Shown here: piece after piece, positions 39,981-49,043 of the stretch
Numbering within the stretch: the stretch's first letter is position 1
How the letters are laid out: every line of letters begins with the position of its first letter
DNA from: Ectopseudomonas guguanensis
GTDB lineage: Bacteria > Pseudomonadota > Gammaproteobacteria > Pseudomonadales > Pseudomonadaceae
Direction of reading: 5' to 3'
DNA: 64,000 nt
Assembly (NCBI RefSeq): GCF_900104265.1
Contig: NZ_FNJJ01000010.1
Coordinates: forward strand, 166,740 to 230,739
Notes under the pieces: generated by a model
What the model saw: only the letters and a program-made list of their open reading frames with translations
The model's database searches: none
What the model was told of the DNA's origin: nothing
Translations under genes and position numbers: made by a program

Positions 39981-40849
39981 GCGATGTGCGCATCGGCATT
40001 TCCGGCTGGCGCTACGCCCCCTGGCGCGGCGACTTCTACCCCAAGGGCCTGGCCCAGCGGCGCGAGCTGGAGTTCGCGTCGCGCGAGGTGAACAGCATCG
40101 AGATCAACGGCTCGTTCTACGGCCTGCAGACACCCGAGCGGTACGGCAAATGGGCAGCGCAGACGCCCGATGACTTCGTCTTCAGCGTCAAGGCGCCGCG
40201 CTTCATCACCCATGTGCGTCGGCTGGTGGAGATCGACGAACCGCTGGCCAATTTCTTCGCCTCCGGCCTGCTGAGCCTTAAGGAAAAGCTCGGCCCCATC
40301 CTCTGGCAGTTTCCGCCCAGCTTCCGCTTCGACGCAGACCTCTTCGCCAACTTCCTCGCCAAGCTGCCGACGGACACCGGGCAGGCTCGCAGCCTTGCCC
40401 GCCATGCCTCCGCCCGCCTGCACGTGGCCGGCTACCTGGACGCAGCGGCTGATCGTCCGCTGCGCCATGCGGTGGAAATCCGCAACGCCAGTTTCCGCGA
40501 GCCGGCCTTCATCGAACTGCTGCGTCAGCGCGGCGTGGCCCTGGTGGTGGCGGATACGGCAGGAAAATGGCCCTACGCCGAGGACATCACCGCCGACTTC
40601 CTCTACCTGCGCCTGCACGGCGATGCCGAGCTCTATGTCAGCGGATACTCGCCGCAAGCCCTGCAGCATTGGCAGCAGCGCATCGAAACCTGGGCTGCCG
40701 GCGGCCAGCCCGATGACGCGCGCCTGATCGACGCGGGCCATAAGCCCCGGCGCAAGGCGCGGGATGTCTATTGCTACTTCGATAACGACGTAAAGGTTCG
40801 GGCGCCCTATGACGCTCGTGATCTGCAGCGGCGCCTGGGGCGAGGCTGA
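39977..40849 (+). CDS. DUF72 domain protein (YecE-like)
   Basis: A 290-residue TIM-barrel-like protein of the DUF72 family. Signatures are IGISGWRYAPWRGDFYP at the start, NSIEINGSFYGLQTPERYGKWAAQTP-type INGSFYGLQTPERY, FSVKAPRFITH, LWQFPPSFRFD and YLRLHGDAELY-SGY near the end. The biochemical role is unknown. The start is chosen at 39977 because the frame upstream has no start signal; it overlaps the stop of a tiny leader frame. It is divergent from the PLDc_N gene. Confidence 0.88.
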   Translation: MSDVRIGISGWRYAPWRGDFYPKGLAQRRELEFASREVNSIEINGSFYGLQTPERYGKWAAQTPDDFVFSVKAPRFITHVRRLVEIDEPLANFFASGLLSLKEKLGPILWQFPPSFRFDADLFANFLAKLPTDTGQARSLARHASARLHVAGYLDAAADRPLRHAVEIRNASFREPAFIELLRQRGVALVVADTAGKWPYAEDITADFLYLRLHGDAELYVSGYSPQALQHWQQRIETWAAGGQPDDARLIDAGHKPRRKARDVYCYFDNDVKVRAPYDARDLQRRLGRG

Positions 40850-40873
40850 TATCGCGGAACAGGCTCTTTTAGT

Positions 40874-40910
40874 CTGTAGAATAATATGTGCTATATTTTG
40901 CTCTACAGAT
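40874..40910. promoter_or_regulatory. Palindromic operator/promoter of the Xre-RES module
   Basis: Perfect 8-base arms TCTGTAGA (40874-40881) and TCTACAGA (40903-40910) flank an AT-rich core with a TATATT -10-like box (40893-40898). It starts 16 bases before the antitoxin ATG, as expected for autoregulation by the Xre protein. Confidence 0.7.
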
Positions 40911-40925
40911 TAAAGAGAGCTTGCC

Positions 40926-41333
40926 ATGACCGCGACCGCCATCCAGATTCAGGACTTCTCGAAAAGCCAGTGCGCAGCCGGCCTGCGCGCTGCGCTGAAC
41001 ATTCTCGACAAGTGGAAGGCCTCTCCCGAGCAGGCCTGCCGAGTACTGCGTATTTCCCGCAGCACCTACACCCGCGCCAGCCAGCAGGATGCGGCGTGGA
41101 CGGTGAGCCTGGATTCCGACCAGATGCAGCGCATCAGCCTGGTGTTGAACATCCATGCCGCATTGCGCGTGGTCTTCGACAACCCCGACAACGTCTATGG
41201 CTTTGCCCTGATGAAAAACCACAATGAATTCTTCAACGGCCGCGCGCCGCTGGAAGTCATGGCCCAGGGCGACATGATCTCGCTGTACGAGACATTCCGG
41301 CGCATCGACACCCTGCGAGGTGCCCAGTGGTAA
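40926..41333 (+). CDS. Xre/MbcA/ParS-type antitoxin
   Basis: A 135-residue antitoxin with an N-terminal helix-turn-helix-like region (ACRVLRISRSTYTRASQ at about 38-55) and a C-terminal MbcA/ParS toxin-binding domain. The latter is seen as LVLNIHAALRVVFDNPDNVYGF and FNGRAPLEVMAQGDMISL. It binds and blocks the RES toxin encoded next, and probably represses the operon through the palindrome at 40874. Its stop TAA overlaps the toxin ATG (TAATG). Confidence 0.9.
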   Translation: MTATAIQIQDFSKSQCAAGLRAALNILDKWKASPEQACRVLRISRSTYTRASQQDAAWTVSLDSDQMQRISLVLNIHAALRVVFDNPDNVYGFALMKNHNEFFNGRAPLEVMAQGDMISLYETFRRIDTLRGAQW

Positions 41334-42028
41334 TGCTCAGCGACCTGCCGCTGCTGGACGATCAACCCGTACAGGCCTACCGCCTGGTCAATTCGAAGTT
41401 CCCACCCATCGCCCTGTTCGATGACGTCGCCGATGCAGAGGACTTCGACGCCCTCTACCAGATCCAGGCGCTGACCAATCCAAGGCTGCAGAACGAGATC
41501 GGCCGCCTGGAGCTGATCGCGCGCGATCAGATTCCCTTCGGCATTGCCGGCTGCTCCTATGCGACGGCGCCCTTCACCCACGTCAACCCGGCTGGCTCGC
41601 GCTTCAGCAGCGGCAGCTTCGGCGTGCTGTACCTGGCGGACAGAATGGATACCGCGATTGCCGAGGTGTGCTACCACCAGCAGCGCTACTGGTCGAAGGT
41701 GCCGGACCTCAACTACGAGCGTTTCGTCTTCAGGGGGCTGACCGCAAGCTTCAACGAAGCCGGCTTGCGCGACGCCACGGTGGTGCCGCTGTCGGACCCC
41801 ATCTATGCCCCGGACGACTACGCCTACTCGCATCAACTGGGGGCGCAGGTCAAAGGCGCAGCATGCGCAGGCCTGCGTTATCACTCGGTTCGCTCTGCCG
41901 GCAACATCTGCTGGGCGCTTATGACGCCGCGCCCTGTCACCTCGATCATCCAGAGCGCGCATTACGAAATGATCTGGAGCGGGCAAGTGATCAGCGTCAA
42001 TCAGATCACGACATTGCTGGCGACCTAG
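41333..42028 (+). CDS. RES domain toxin
   Basis: A 231-residue toxin of the RES family, which degrades or transfers ADP-ribose from NAD. The Arg, Glu and Ser of the name are visible as YRLVNSKFPP (R), TAIAEVCYHQQR (E) and the late HSVRSAGNICWAL (S). Family length is normal and no break is seen. The start is uncertain: ATG 41333 overlaps the antitoxin stop, while GTG 41327 has better spacing from CGAGG. GC content falls to clearly AT-rich sequence just after it. Confidence 0.88.
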   Translation: MLSDLPLLDDQPVQAYRLVNSKFPPIALFDDVADAEDFDALYQIQALTNPRLQNEIGRLELIARDQIPFGIAGCSYATAPFTHVNPAGSRFSSGSFGVLYLADRMDTAIAEVCYHQQRYWSKVPDLNYERFVFRGLTASFNEAGLRDATVVPLSDPIYAPDDYAYSHQLGAQVKGAACAGLRYHSVRSAGNICWALMTPRPVTSIIQSAHYEMIWSGQVISVNQITTLLAT

Positions 42029-42224
42029 TCCGGCAACGTAAACGGACTGAGAGCAGGTATCGATCCAACTTATGGGTACATGGATATTCCTAAAACATAT
42101 TTAACAGATATTTTTAAATCTTCTAGGGTATAAAAACCGGACCACCGGAGCCTCGATTTTTCCAGCCGCTCCGTTGCGCCCTCATCCCGGTGCCGTTGCG
42201 GCACATCCACGAGATGAGGTTTGC
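42029..42224. promoter_or_regulatory. AT-rich control region of the sulfur operon
   Basis: No gene. Bases 42090-42135 are very AT-rich for this genome (AACATATTTAACAGATATTT then GGGTATAAA at 42127). This is the likely promoter and LysR-type (CysB/Cbl-like) binding area for the operon from 42225, but no exact site is recognised. I see no sigma-54 box. Confidence 0.4.
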
Positions 42225-43463
42225 ATGACCAGTCCGATTACCCTTGAGGACAGCGACCAGGACGTCGCCCCTTCGCTCTTCCCCGCCACCATTCTCCGCA
42301 CCGACGCCGAAGCCCTGCAGGCTGCACATGCCCTGGCAGAAGCGGCGCAGCTGGAAGTCATCCAGCGCGACCGCGAGCGCCGCCTGCCCTGGGAACTGGT
42401 GGAACGCTTCACCGCCAGCGGCCTCGGCAGCATCGCCGTGCCGCGCGCCTTTGGCGGCCCGCAGCTGTCCTACGTGACCATCGCCGAGGTGTTTCGCATC
42501 ATCTCCGCGGTCGACCCGGCCCTGGGGCAGATTCCGCAGAACCAGTTCGGCCTGCTCGGCGTTCTACAGGCGGCCGCCAGCGAGGAACAACAGCAGCGCC
42601 TGTTCGCCAGCGTGCTGGCCGGCTGGCGCATCGGCAACGGCGGCCCCGAACGGGGCAGCAAGCACACCCTGGACATCCAGGCGCGCCTGGTGCAGCGCGA
42701 CGGTCGCTGGCTGTTCAGCGGTGAGAAGTTCTACTCCACCGGCGCTCTCTTCGCTCACTGGATCGCCAGCAAGGCGCTGGACGACCAGGGCCGGCCCTGG
42801 CTGGCCTTTATCCAGCGCGGCCGCCCTGGCCTGCGCGTGGTCAACGACTGGTCCGGCTTTGGTCAACGCACCACCGCCAGCGGCACCGTGCTGCTCAACG
42901 AGGTGGAGGTGGACGAGAACAACCTGATCCCGCTCTGGCCGCTGGCCGACAAGCCGAGCATCCAGGGCGCCTTCTCCCAGTTGATCCAGGCCGCCATCGA
43001 TCTGGGCATCGCCGACGGCGCGCTGCGCGATACCCTGGATTTCGTGCGGCACAAGGCTCGCCCGTGGATCGACGCCAAGGTCGAGCGTGCCGGCGATGAT
43101 CTCTACGTGATCGCCGATGTCGGCCGCCTGCAGCTCGAACTGCACGCCGCCGAAGCCCTGCTGCACAAGGCCGCTCGCGTGCTCGATGAAGTCGCGGCAA
43201 GCGCCATCGATGCCGATGCCGCCGCCCGCGCCTCCATCGCAGTGGCCGAAGCCAAGGCGCTCACCACCGAAATCAGCCTCCAGGCCAGCGAGAAGCTGCT
43301 GGAACTGGCCGGCAGCCGCGCCACCCTGGCCGAGTTCGGCCTCGACCGCCATTGGCGCAACGCGCGCACCCACACCCTGCACGACCCGGTGCGCTGGAAG
43401 TACCACGCCGTCGGCGCCTGGCACCTCAACCAGCGCCACCCTGCCCGCCATTCCTGGATCTGA
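42225..43463 (+). CDS. SfnB-type acyl-CoA dehydrogenase-like monooxygenase, copy 1
   Basis: A 412-residue FMN/FAD-dependent protein of the SfnB (sulfur acquisition) family, with acyl-CoA dehydrogenase fold: FGGPQLSYVTIAEVFRIIS in the helical domain, GERGSKHT-type loop GNGGPERGSK, WSGFGQRTTASGTV in the beta domain and FGLDRHWRNARTHTLHDPV at the end. Relatives act with a reduced flavin to attack organosulfur compounds such as dimethylsulfone. It lacks the usual catalytic base of true acyl-CoA dehydrogenases as far as can be seen. A paralogue follows 3 bases later. Start at 42225 follows TGAGGT. Confidence 0.88.
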   Translation: MTSPITLEDSDQDVAPSLFPATILRTDAEALQAAHALAEAAQLEVIQRDRERRLPWELVERFTASGLGSIAVPRAFGGPQLSYVTIAEVFRIISAVDPALGQIPQNQFGLLGVLQAAASEEQQQRLFASVLAGWRIGNGGPERGSKHTLDIQARLVQRDGRWLFSGEKFYSTGALFAHWIASKALDDQGRPWLAFIQRGRPGLRVVNDWSGFGQRTTASGTVLLNEVEVDENNLIPLWPLADKPSIQGAFSQLIQAAIDLGIADGALRDTLDFVRHKARPWIDAKVERAGDDLYVIADVGRLQLELHAAEALLHKAARVLDEVAASAIDADAAARASIAVAEAKALTTEISLQASEKLLELAGSRATLAEFGLDRHWRNARTHTLHDPVRWKYHAVGAWHLNQRHPARHSWI

Positions 43464-43466
43464 GCC

Positions 43467-44666
43467 ATGAACGCACCTCTGACCAATACGGTGGCGCTGA
43501 TTCGCAGCGACGCCGAAGCCCTCGATGTAGCCCAGGCCCTGGCCGAGGTACTGGCCCCCGGCAGCGCCGAACGCGACCGCGAACGGCGCCTGCCGCACGC
43601 TGAGCTGGAACTGTTCAGCCATTCAGGCCTGTGGGCCATCAGCGTACCCAAGGCCTTTGGCGGCGCGGGCGTTTCCAGCGTCACCCTGGCCAAGGTCATC
43701 GCCCGCATTGCCCAGGCCGATGCCTCGCTCGGGCAGATTCCGCAGAACCACTTCTATGCCCTGGAAGTGCTGCGCATCAACGGCAGCGAAGCGCAGCAGC
43801 GCCGCCTCTATGGCGAGGTGCTGGCAGGCCGGCGCTTCGGCAACGCCCTGGCCGAACTCGGCACCAAGACCGCACTGGATCGCAACACGCGTCTGAGCCG
43901 CGACGGCGAGCACTACCGCGTCAACGGGCGCAAGTTCTACGCCACCGGCGCGCTGTATGCGCAGCGTATCCCCACCCTGGCGGTGGACGAGCACGGCAAT
44001 GGCCAACTGGCCTTCATCCCGCGCCAGGCGCCCGGCCTGCAGGTGATCGATGACTGGAGCGGCTTCGGCCAGCGCACCACCGGCAGCGGCTCGGTGCTGC
44101 TGGACAACGTGCCGGTGGCCGCCGATGACGTGGTGCCGTTTCAGAGCGCCTTCGACCGTCCGACCACCGTCGGCCCCTTCGCCCAGCTGCTGCATGCGGC
44201 TATCGACACCGGCATCGCCCGCGCCGCCTACGAAGATCTGCTGCAGTTCGTCCGGCACAAGTCGCGTCCGTGGATCGACGCCGGCATCGACAAGGCCAGC
44301 GATGACCCGCTGACCCAGCAGGAAATCGGCCGTCTGGTGATCCGCCTGCATGCTACCGAAGCGCTGCTGGAGCGAGCCGGCGAATTCGTCGATCGCGCCC
44401 AGGCCGCGCCGGACGAACAGAGCGTGGCCGCTGCCTCGATCGCCGTGGCCGAAGCCCGCGCCATCAGCACCGAAGTCTCGCTGCTGATTGCCAGCAAGCT
44501 GCTGGAACTCTCTGGCAGCCGCGCCACCCTGGCCGAATACGGCCTCGACCGCCACTGGCGCAACGCACGTACCCACACCCTGCACGACCCGGTGCGCTGG
44601 AAGTACCACGCCATCGGCGATTACGTGCTCAACGAGCGCCTGCCACCGCGCCGGGGGACCATCTGA
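43467..44666 (+). CDS. SfnB-type acyl-CoA dehydrogenase-like monooxygenase, copy 2
   Basis: A 399-residue paralogue of copy 1 with the same landmarks: FGGAGVSSVTLAKVIARIA, RFGNALAELGTKT, DDWSGFGQRTTGSGSV and YGLDRHWRNARTHTLHDPV. The two probably form a heteromer or act on different sulfur substrates. Its TGA overlaps the ATG of the flavin monooxygenase. It has a cysteine-poor surface. It belongs to the same operon as the MetQNI transporter. Confidence 0.88.
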   Translation: MNAPLTNTVALIRSDAEALDVAQALAEVLAPGSAERDRERRLPHAELELFSHSGLWAISVPKAFGGAGVSSVTLAKVIARIAQADASLGQIPQNHFYALEVLRINGSEAQQRRLYGEVLAGRRFGNALAELGTKTALDRNTRLSRDGEHYRVNGRKFYATGALYAQRIPTLAVDEHGNGQLAFIPRQAPGLQVIDDWSGFGQRTTGSGSVLLDNVPVAADDVVPFQSAFDRPTTVGPFAQLLHAAIDTGIARAAYEDLLQFVRHKSRPWIDAGIDKASDDPLTQQEIGRLVIRLHATEALLERAGEFVDRAQAAPDEQSVAAASIAVAEARAISTEVSLLIASKLLELSGSRATLAEYGLDRHWRNARTHTLHDPVRWKYHAIGDYVLNERLPPRRGTI

Positions 44667-46084
44667 TGGCCAGGGAAATCCTCCTCAACGCCTTCAACAT
44701 GAACTGCGTCGGGCACATCCATCACGGCCTGTGGACGCACCCGCGCGACCGCTCGACGGAGTTCAACCAGTTGAGCTACTGGACGGAACTGGCCCAGTTG
44801 CTCGAACGCGGGCTGTTCGACGGGCTGTTCATCGCCGACATCCTCGGCGTCTACGACGTCTACCAGAACGGCATCGACCTGCCGCTGCAGGAAGCCATCC
44901 AGCTACCGGTCAACGATCCCTTGCTGCTGGTTTCGGCCATGGCCGGCGTGACCCGCAATCTGGGTTTCGGCGTGACCGCCAACCTCAGCTACGAGGCGCC
45001 CTACACCTTCGCCCGGCGCCTTTCGACCCTCGACCATCTCACTCAAGGGCGCATCGGCTGGAATATCGTCACCGGCTACCTGGACAGCGCGGCCAAGGCC
45101 ATGGGCCGCCCGCAGCAGGTCGAGCACGACCGCCGCTACGACCAGGCCGACGAGTACCTGGAAGTACTCTACAAACTGCTCGAAGGCAGCTGGCAGGACG
45201 ATGCCGTGCTGGCCGACCGCGAGCGGCGCGTCTACGCCCAGCCGGGCAAGGTGCACAAGGTACGCCACCAGGGCGAGTTCTATCAGGTCGAGGGCTATCA
45301 CCTCAGCCAGCCGTCGCCGCAGCGCACGCCGCTGCTGTTCCAGGCCGGCTCGTCACCACGCGGCCTGCGCTTTGCCGGCGAGCATGCCGAGTGCGTGTTC
45401 ATCGGCGGCAACGATCACGCGGCGGTGCGCGCCCAGGTCGACAAGGTGCGCGCCAGCGCCGTGGCGGCCGGTCGCACGGCCGAGGCCATCAAGGTGTTCA
45501 TGGGCATCGCCGTGATCGTCGCACCGACCGAGGCAAAGGCCCGCGACAAGCACGCCGAGTACCTGCGCTACGCCAGCCCGGAAGCCGGCATCGCGCATTT
45601 CTCCAGCTCCACCGGTATCGACCTGGCCGCCTTCGGCCTGGACGAGCCGATCCAGCCGCGCAAGACCAATGCCATCGAGTCGGTGGTCAAGACCTTCAGC
45701 GGCTGGACCAAGCGCCGCCTGCTGCAACAGCACGCCCTCGGCGGTCGCTACCCCCTGGTGGTCGGCTCGCCCGAGCAAGTGGCCGAACAACTGATCGCCT
45801 GGATCGACGCCACCGGCCTGGACGGTTTCAACCTGACGCGCATCGTCACCCCGGAAAGCTACGCCGACTTCATCGATCTGGTGGTGCCCGAGCTGCAACG
45901 CCGCGGCCGCTACAAGACCACCTACGCAGACGGCACCCTGCGCCACAAGCTGTTCGGCCAGGGCCCACGGCTGCCCGCCGATCACCCCGGCGCGGCCTGG
46001 CGCGACCCCGGCCGTCTGCAACACCCGCACAGCACCGCCAACGAATTGCGAGGCCTCAGCCACAACGCGCTGAGCCTGCTCTGA
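44666..46084 (+). CDS. FMN-dependent monooxygenase, NtaA/SnaA/DszA family
   Basis: A 472-residue flavin-dependent monooxygenase of the luciferase-like fold. Start: ILLNAFNMNCVGHIHHGLWTHP; the FMN region is GRIGWNIVTGYLDSAAKAMG, and FQAGSSPRG and VFIGGN follow. NtaA/DszA enzymes need FMNH2 from a partner reductase and cut C-S or C-N bonds. No reductase gene is adjacent. Its start overlaps the SfnB copy 2 stop, so one operon of oxygenases precedes the transporter. The likely role is desulfurisation. Confidence 0.9.
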   Translation: MAREILLNAFNMNCVGHIHHGLWTHPRDRSTEFNQLSYWTELAQLLERGLFDGLFIADILGVYDVYQNGIDLPLQEAIQLPVNDPLLLVSAMAGVTRNLGFGVTANLSYEAPYTFARRLSTLDHLTQGRIGWNIVTGYLDSAAKAMGRPQQVEHDRRYDQADEYLEVLYKLLEGSWQDDAVLADRERRVYAQPGKVHKVRHQGEFYQVEGYHLSQPSPQRTPLLFQAGSSPRGLRFAGEHAECVFIGGNDHAAVRAQVDKVRASAVAAGRTAEAIKVFMGIAVIVAPTEAKARDKHAEYLRYASPEAGIAHFSSSTGIDLAAFGLDEPIQPRKTNAIESVVKTFSGWTKRRLLQQHALGGRYPLVVGSPEQVAEQLIAWIDATGLDGFNLTRIVTPESYADFIDLVVPELQRRGRYKTTYADGTLRHKLFGQGPRLPADHPGAAWRDPGRLQHPHSTANELRGLSHNALSLL

Positions 46085-46104
46085 CCCACCACAAGGACGC
46101 CATC

Positions 46105-46899
46105 ATGCTCAAGACCCTGAAAACCCTGACCCTCGGCACCCTGCTCGCCGCCAGCAGCCTGGCGCTGGCCGAACCGGCCCTGAAACTCGGCACCACCGCC
46201 GCCTTCGCCCCGCCGCTCGAAGTGGCGGTGGCCGAGGCGAAGAAACAGGGCCTGGAAGTCGAACTGATCGAATTCACCGACTGGATCGCGCCCAACGTCA
46301 GCCTGGCCAACGGCGACATCGACGTGAACTACTTCCAGCACATCCCCTTCCTGGAAAACGCCAAGTCCGAAGGCGGCTATGACCTGGTGCCGGTAGCACG
46401 CGGCGTGCTCAACAACGTCGGCCTGTACTCGAAGAAGCACAAGGACTTCTCCACCCTGCCGGACGGCGCCAAGGTGGCCATCGCCAACGACCCGATCAAT
46501 GGCGGACGTGGCCTGCAACTGCTGCGCAAGGCCGGGCTGATCGAACTGAAACCGGACGTCGGCTATAAGGCCACTCTGCAGGACATCACCGCCAACCCGA
46601 AGAACCTCCGCATTATCGAGCTGGAAGCCGTGCAGTTGGTACGCGCCTACGAGGAAGTCGACGTGGTCCAGGGCTATCCGGCCTACATCCGCCTGGCCAA
46701 GACCTTCGATCCGGCCTCCGCACTGCTGTTCGACGGCCTGGACAATCCCGAGTACATCATCCAGTTCGTCACCCAGCCGGCCAAGGCCAAGGATGCCCGC
46801 CTGCTCAAGTTCATCGACATCTACCAGCACTCCCCGGCCGTGCGCGCGGCCCTGGACAAGGCTCACGGCAATCTCTATCAGCCGGGTTGGGAAAGCTGA
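46105..46899 (+). CDS. metQ: MetQ/NlpA family substrate-binding protein
   Basis: A 264-residue periplasmic binding protein. The signal peptide ends LALA before EPALKLGTT. Unlike most MetQ proteins it has no lipobox cysteine, so it is soluble. Family landmarks are [43 protein letters not shown] and [17 protein letters not shown]. It delivers methionine or a sulfur compound to MetN/MetI. Gene order metQ-metN-metI after sulfur oxygenases suggests uptake of an organosulfur compound. Confidence 0.93.
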   Translation: MLKTLKTLTLGTLLAASSLALAEPALKLGTTAAFAPPLEVAVAEAKKQGLEVELIEFTDWIAPNVSLANGDIDVNYFQHIPFLENAKSEGGYDLVPVARGVLNNVGLYSKKHKDFSTLPDGAKVAIANDPINGGRGLQLLRKAGLIELKPDVGYKATLQDITANPKNLRIIELEAVQLVRAYEEVDVVQGYPAYIRLAKTFDPASALLFDGLDNPEYIIQFVTQPAKAKDARLLKFIDIYQHSPAVRAALDKAHGNLYQPGWES

Positions 46900-46900
46900 G

Positions 46901-47998
46901 ATGAGCGGCTTCGATCCTCATCTGCAGCAGGCTGCACAGGCCAGCCAGCACCTCGACGCGCACCTGTGCTTCGACAATCTGGGCAAGACCTACGAGGGCG
47001 CCCACGGCCCGGTACAGGCGCTGCGCGACATCGACCTGGCCATCGCCCGTGGTGAAGTGTTCGGCATCATCGGCCGCAGCGGCGCGGGCAAGTCCTCGCT
47101 GCTGCGCACCATCAACCGCCTGGAGCAACCCTCCAGCGGTCGGGTGCTGATCGACGGCATCGACATCGCCCTGTACGACGAGGATCGACTGGTCGCCCTG
47201 CGCCGGCGCATCGGCATGATCTTCCAGCACTTCAACCTGATGTCGGCCAAGACCGTGTGGCAGAACGTCGAGCTGCCGCTGAAGGTGGCCGGCGTGCCGC
47301 GCGAAGCGCGCCAGCGCAAGGTGCGCGAACTGCTCGAACTGGTCGGTCTGGAAAACAAGCACGCGGCCTACCCGGCGCAGCTGTCCGGCGGGCAGAAACA
47401 GCGCGTGGGCATCGCCCGCGCCCTGGTGCACGACCCGCAGATACTGCTGTGCGACGAGGCCACCAGCGCGCTGGACCCGGAAACCACCCAGTCGATCCTC
47501 GGCCTGCTGCGCGAGATCAACCAGCGCCTGAACCTCACCGTGGTGCTGATCACCCACGAGATGGCGGTAATTCGCGAGATCTGCGACCGCGTGGTGGTGC
47601 TGGAGCATGGTGAAGTGGTCGAGCAGGGGCCGGTGTGGCGGGTGTTCGGCTCTCCCCGCCACGAGGTGACGCGCACCCTGCTCGCGCCACTGCAGCATGC
47701 CCTGCCGGCGCGTCTGCAGGAACGCCTGCACAGCGAGCGCGCGAGCCCTGAGGACGATCTGATCCTGCGCCTGCACTTCACCGGCAGCGGCCTGGAGCCG
47801 GACCTGCCGGCCATCGGCGCGGCACTGGGCGGCCGCGTGACGCTGCTCGACGCCAGCCTGGAGCAGATCCAGGGCCATGCGGTGGGCCACCTGATCCTCG
47901 CCGTCGACCAGTCGCCGTTCGACCACCCCACCCTGCTCGACAACCTGCGGCCGCTGGCCGATCACCTGGAGGTACTGGGTTATGTCACTGCTGCTTGA
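46901..47998 (+). CDS. metN: MetN-type ABC transporter ATP-binding protein
   Basis: A 365-residue ATPase. Walker [13 protein letters not shown]-loop [13 protein letters not shown], signature LSGGQKQR, Walker [13 protein letters not shown] and the H-loop ITHEM are all present. About 100 C-terminal residues form the NIL (methionine-sensing) domain, [24 protein letters not shown]. A 30-residue N-terminal extension precedes the NBD. metI overlaps its 3' end by 17 bases. It powers MetI. Confidence 0.94.
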   Translation: MSGFDPHLQQAAQASQHLDAHLCFDNLGKTYEGAHGPVQALRDIDLAIARGEVFGIIGRSGAGKSSLLRTINRLEQPSSGRVLIDGIDIALYDEDRLVALRRRIGMIFQHFNLMSAKTVWQNVELPLKVAGVPREARQRKVRELLELVGLENKHAAYPAQLSGGQKQRVGIARALVHDPQILLCDEATSALDPETTQSILGLLREINQRLNLTVVLITHEMAVIREICDRVVVLEHGEVVEQGPVWRVFGSPRHEVTRTLLAPLQHALPARLQERLHSERASPEDDLILRLHFTGSGLEPDLPAIGAALGGRVTLLDASLEQIQGHAVGHLILAVDQSPFDHPTLLDNLRPLADHLEVLGYVTAA

Positions 47999-48635
47999 AC
48001 GCCTCTGGCAAGGCCTGCTCGATACCCTGCTGATGGTCGGCGTCTCGTCGCTGCTGGCGCTGCTGGCCGGCATTCCGCTGGCGGTGTTCCTGGTCACCAG
48101 CAGCAAGGGCGGCATCTTCGAGGCGCCGCGGCTTAACCAGGTGCTGGGCGCCATCGTCAACCTGTTCCGCTCGATCCCGTTCCTGATCCTGATGGTGGCG
48201 CTGATCCCCTTCACCCGCCTGATCGTCGGCACCACCTATGGCGTCTGGGCCGCCGTGGTGCCGCTGACCATCGCTGCCACGCCGTTCTTCGCGCGTATCG
48301 CCGAAGTCAGCCTGCGCGAGGTTGACCACGGTCTGATCGAAGCGGCTCAGGCCATGGGCTGCCGGCGCTGGCATATCGTCTGGCACGTGCTGCTACCCGA
48401 GGCCCTGCCGGGCATCGTCGGCGGTTTCACCATCACCCTGGTGACCATGATCAATTCCTCGGCCATGGCCGGCGCCATCGGTGCCGGCGGGCTTGGCGAC
48501 CTGGCCTACCGCTACGGTTACCAGCGCTTCGACAGCCAGGTGATGCTCACCGTGATCGTCGCCCTGGTGGTGCTGGTCAGCCTGATCCAGTTCAGCGGCG
48601 ACCGTCTGGCCAAACGCCTCAACCACCGCACCTGA
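47982..48635 (+). CDS. metI: MetI-type ABC transporter permease
   Basis: A 217-residue inner-membrane permease with five or six hydrophobic segments and the EAA loop [30 protein letters not shown] [14 protein letters not shown]. Landmarks are [19 protein letters not shown] and [20 protein letters not shown]. It overlaps metN. It is the last gene of the 42225 operon; no clear plus-strand terminator follows. Confidence 0.94.
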   Translation: MSLLLERLWQGLLDTLLMVGVSSLLALLAGIPLAVFLVTSSKGGIFEAPRLNQVLGAIVNLFRSIPFLILMVALIPFTRLIVGTTYGVWAAVVPLTIAATPFFARIAEVSLREVDHGLIEAAQAMGCRRWHIVWHVLLPEALPGIVGGFTITLVTMINSSAMAGAIGAGGLGDLAYRYGYQRFDSQVMLTVIVALVVLVSLIQFSGDRLAKRLNHRT

Positions 48636-48744
48636 TTCCTCCCAGGCAATGCATCCTGCAGCAGCGATCAGAAGCGCATACCCCGGGGCGAACGTACCGA
48701 GTATGAGGTTGGCTGACACCGACGCGCGGCGGACCGGAAAAGAC

Positions 48745-48776
48745 GAAAAAAGGCCGCACTGGATCACCAGGCGGCC
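48745..48776 (-). terminator. Minus-strand terminator-like hairpin
   Basis: On the minus strand GGCCGC and GCGGCC (48771-48776 and 48752-48757) pair around an inner TGG-CCA, followed by six T. No annotated minus-strand gene ends here; a 60-codon frame (48764-48946) has its stop in the loop. Confidence 0.55.
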
Positions 48777-48946
48777 ACAAGTCGTCTTAACCAAAGGAGA
48801 TGAAGTGGAGCCAAGGCGAGAGCTTCGGTGAGTGTTGCAAAGCCACCGCCCCTGGAATCTTCATCGGCGAGAAGCCTATCGCCGAACGCCCGCAACAGCG
48901 CATTGAAGTGGTTGATAGTGGTCATCAATCCGCTCGAATAGTGCAT
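48764..48946 (-). CDS. Possible small protein in the metI-porin gap
   Basis: The 408-base gap from 48636 to 49043 has no convincing gene, but one minus-strand frame of 60 codons ends exactly in the loop of a T-tailed hairpin. Its product (start MTTINHFNALLRAFGDRL if the second Met is used, end LHLLWLRRLVAAW) is amphipathic. No good ribosome site precedes either ATG (AGCGGA at best). It may be a small protein, a gene remnant or chance. Confidence 0.2.
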   Translation of the reverse strand: MHYSSGLMTTINHFNALLRAFGDRLLADEDSRGGGFATLTEALALAPLHLLWLRRLVAAW

Positions 48947-49043
48947 CGACAGGCCGGGTGATAACTCTAGGCGCGCCCTCTGGGCCGGGCCTCACCTCGC
49001 TGTGAGGCACGTTCAGAACAGCACACCAACACCGGGAGCAACC

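Noticed and set aside
48800..48961. 53-codon plus-strand frame starting MKWSQGESFGE
   Set aside because: The ribosome-like AAAGGAG touches the ATG with no spacing, and the product looks random.
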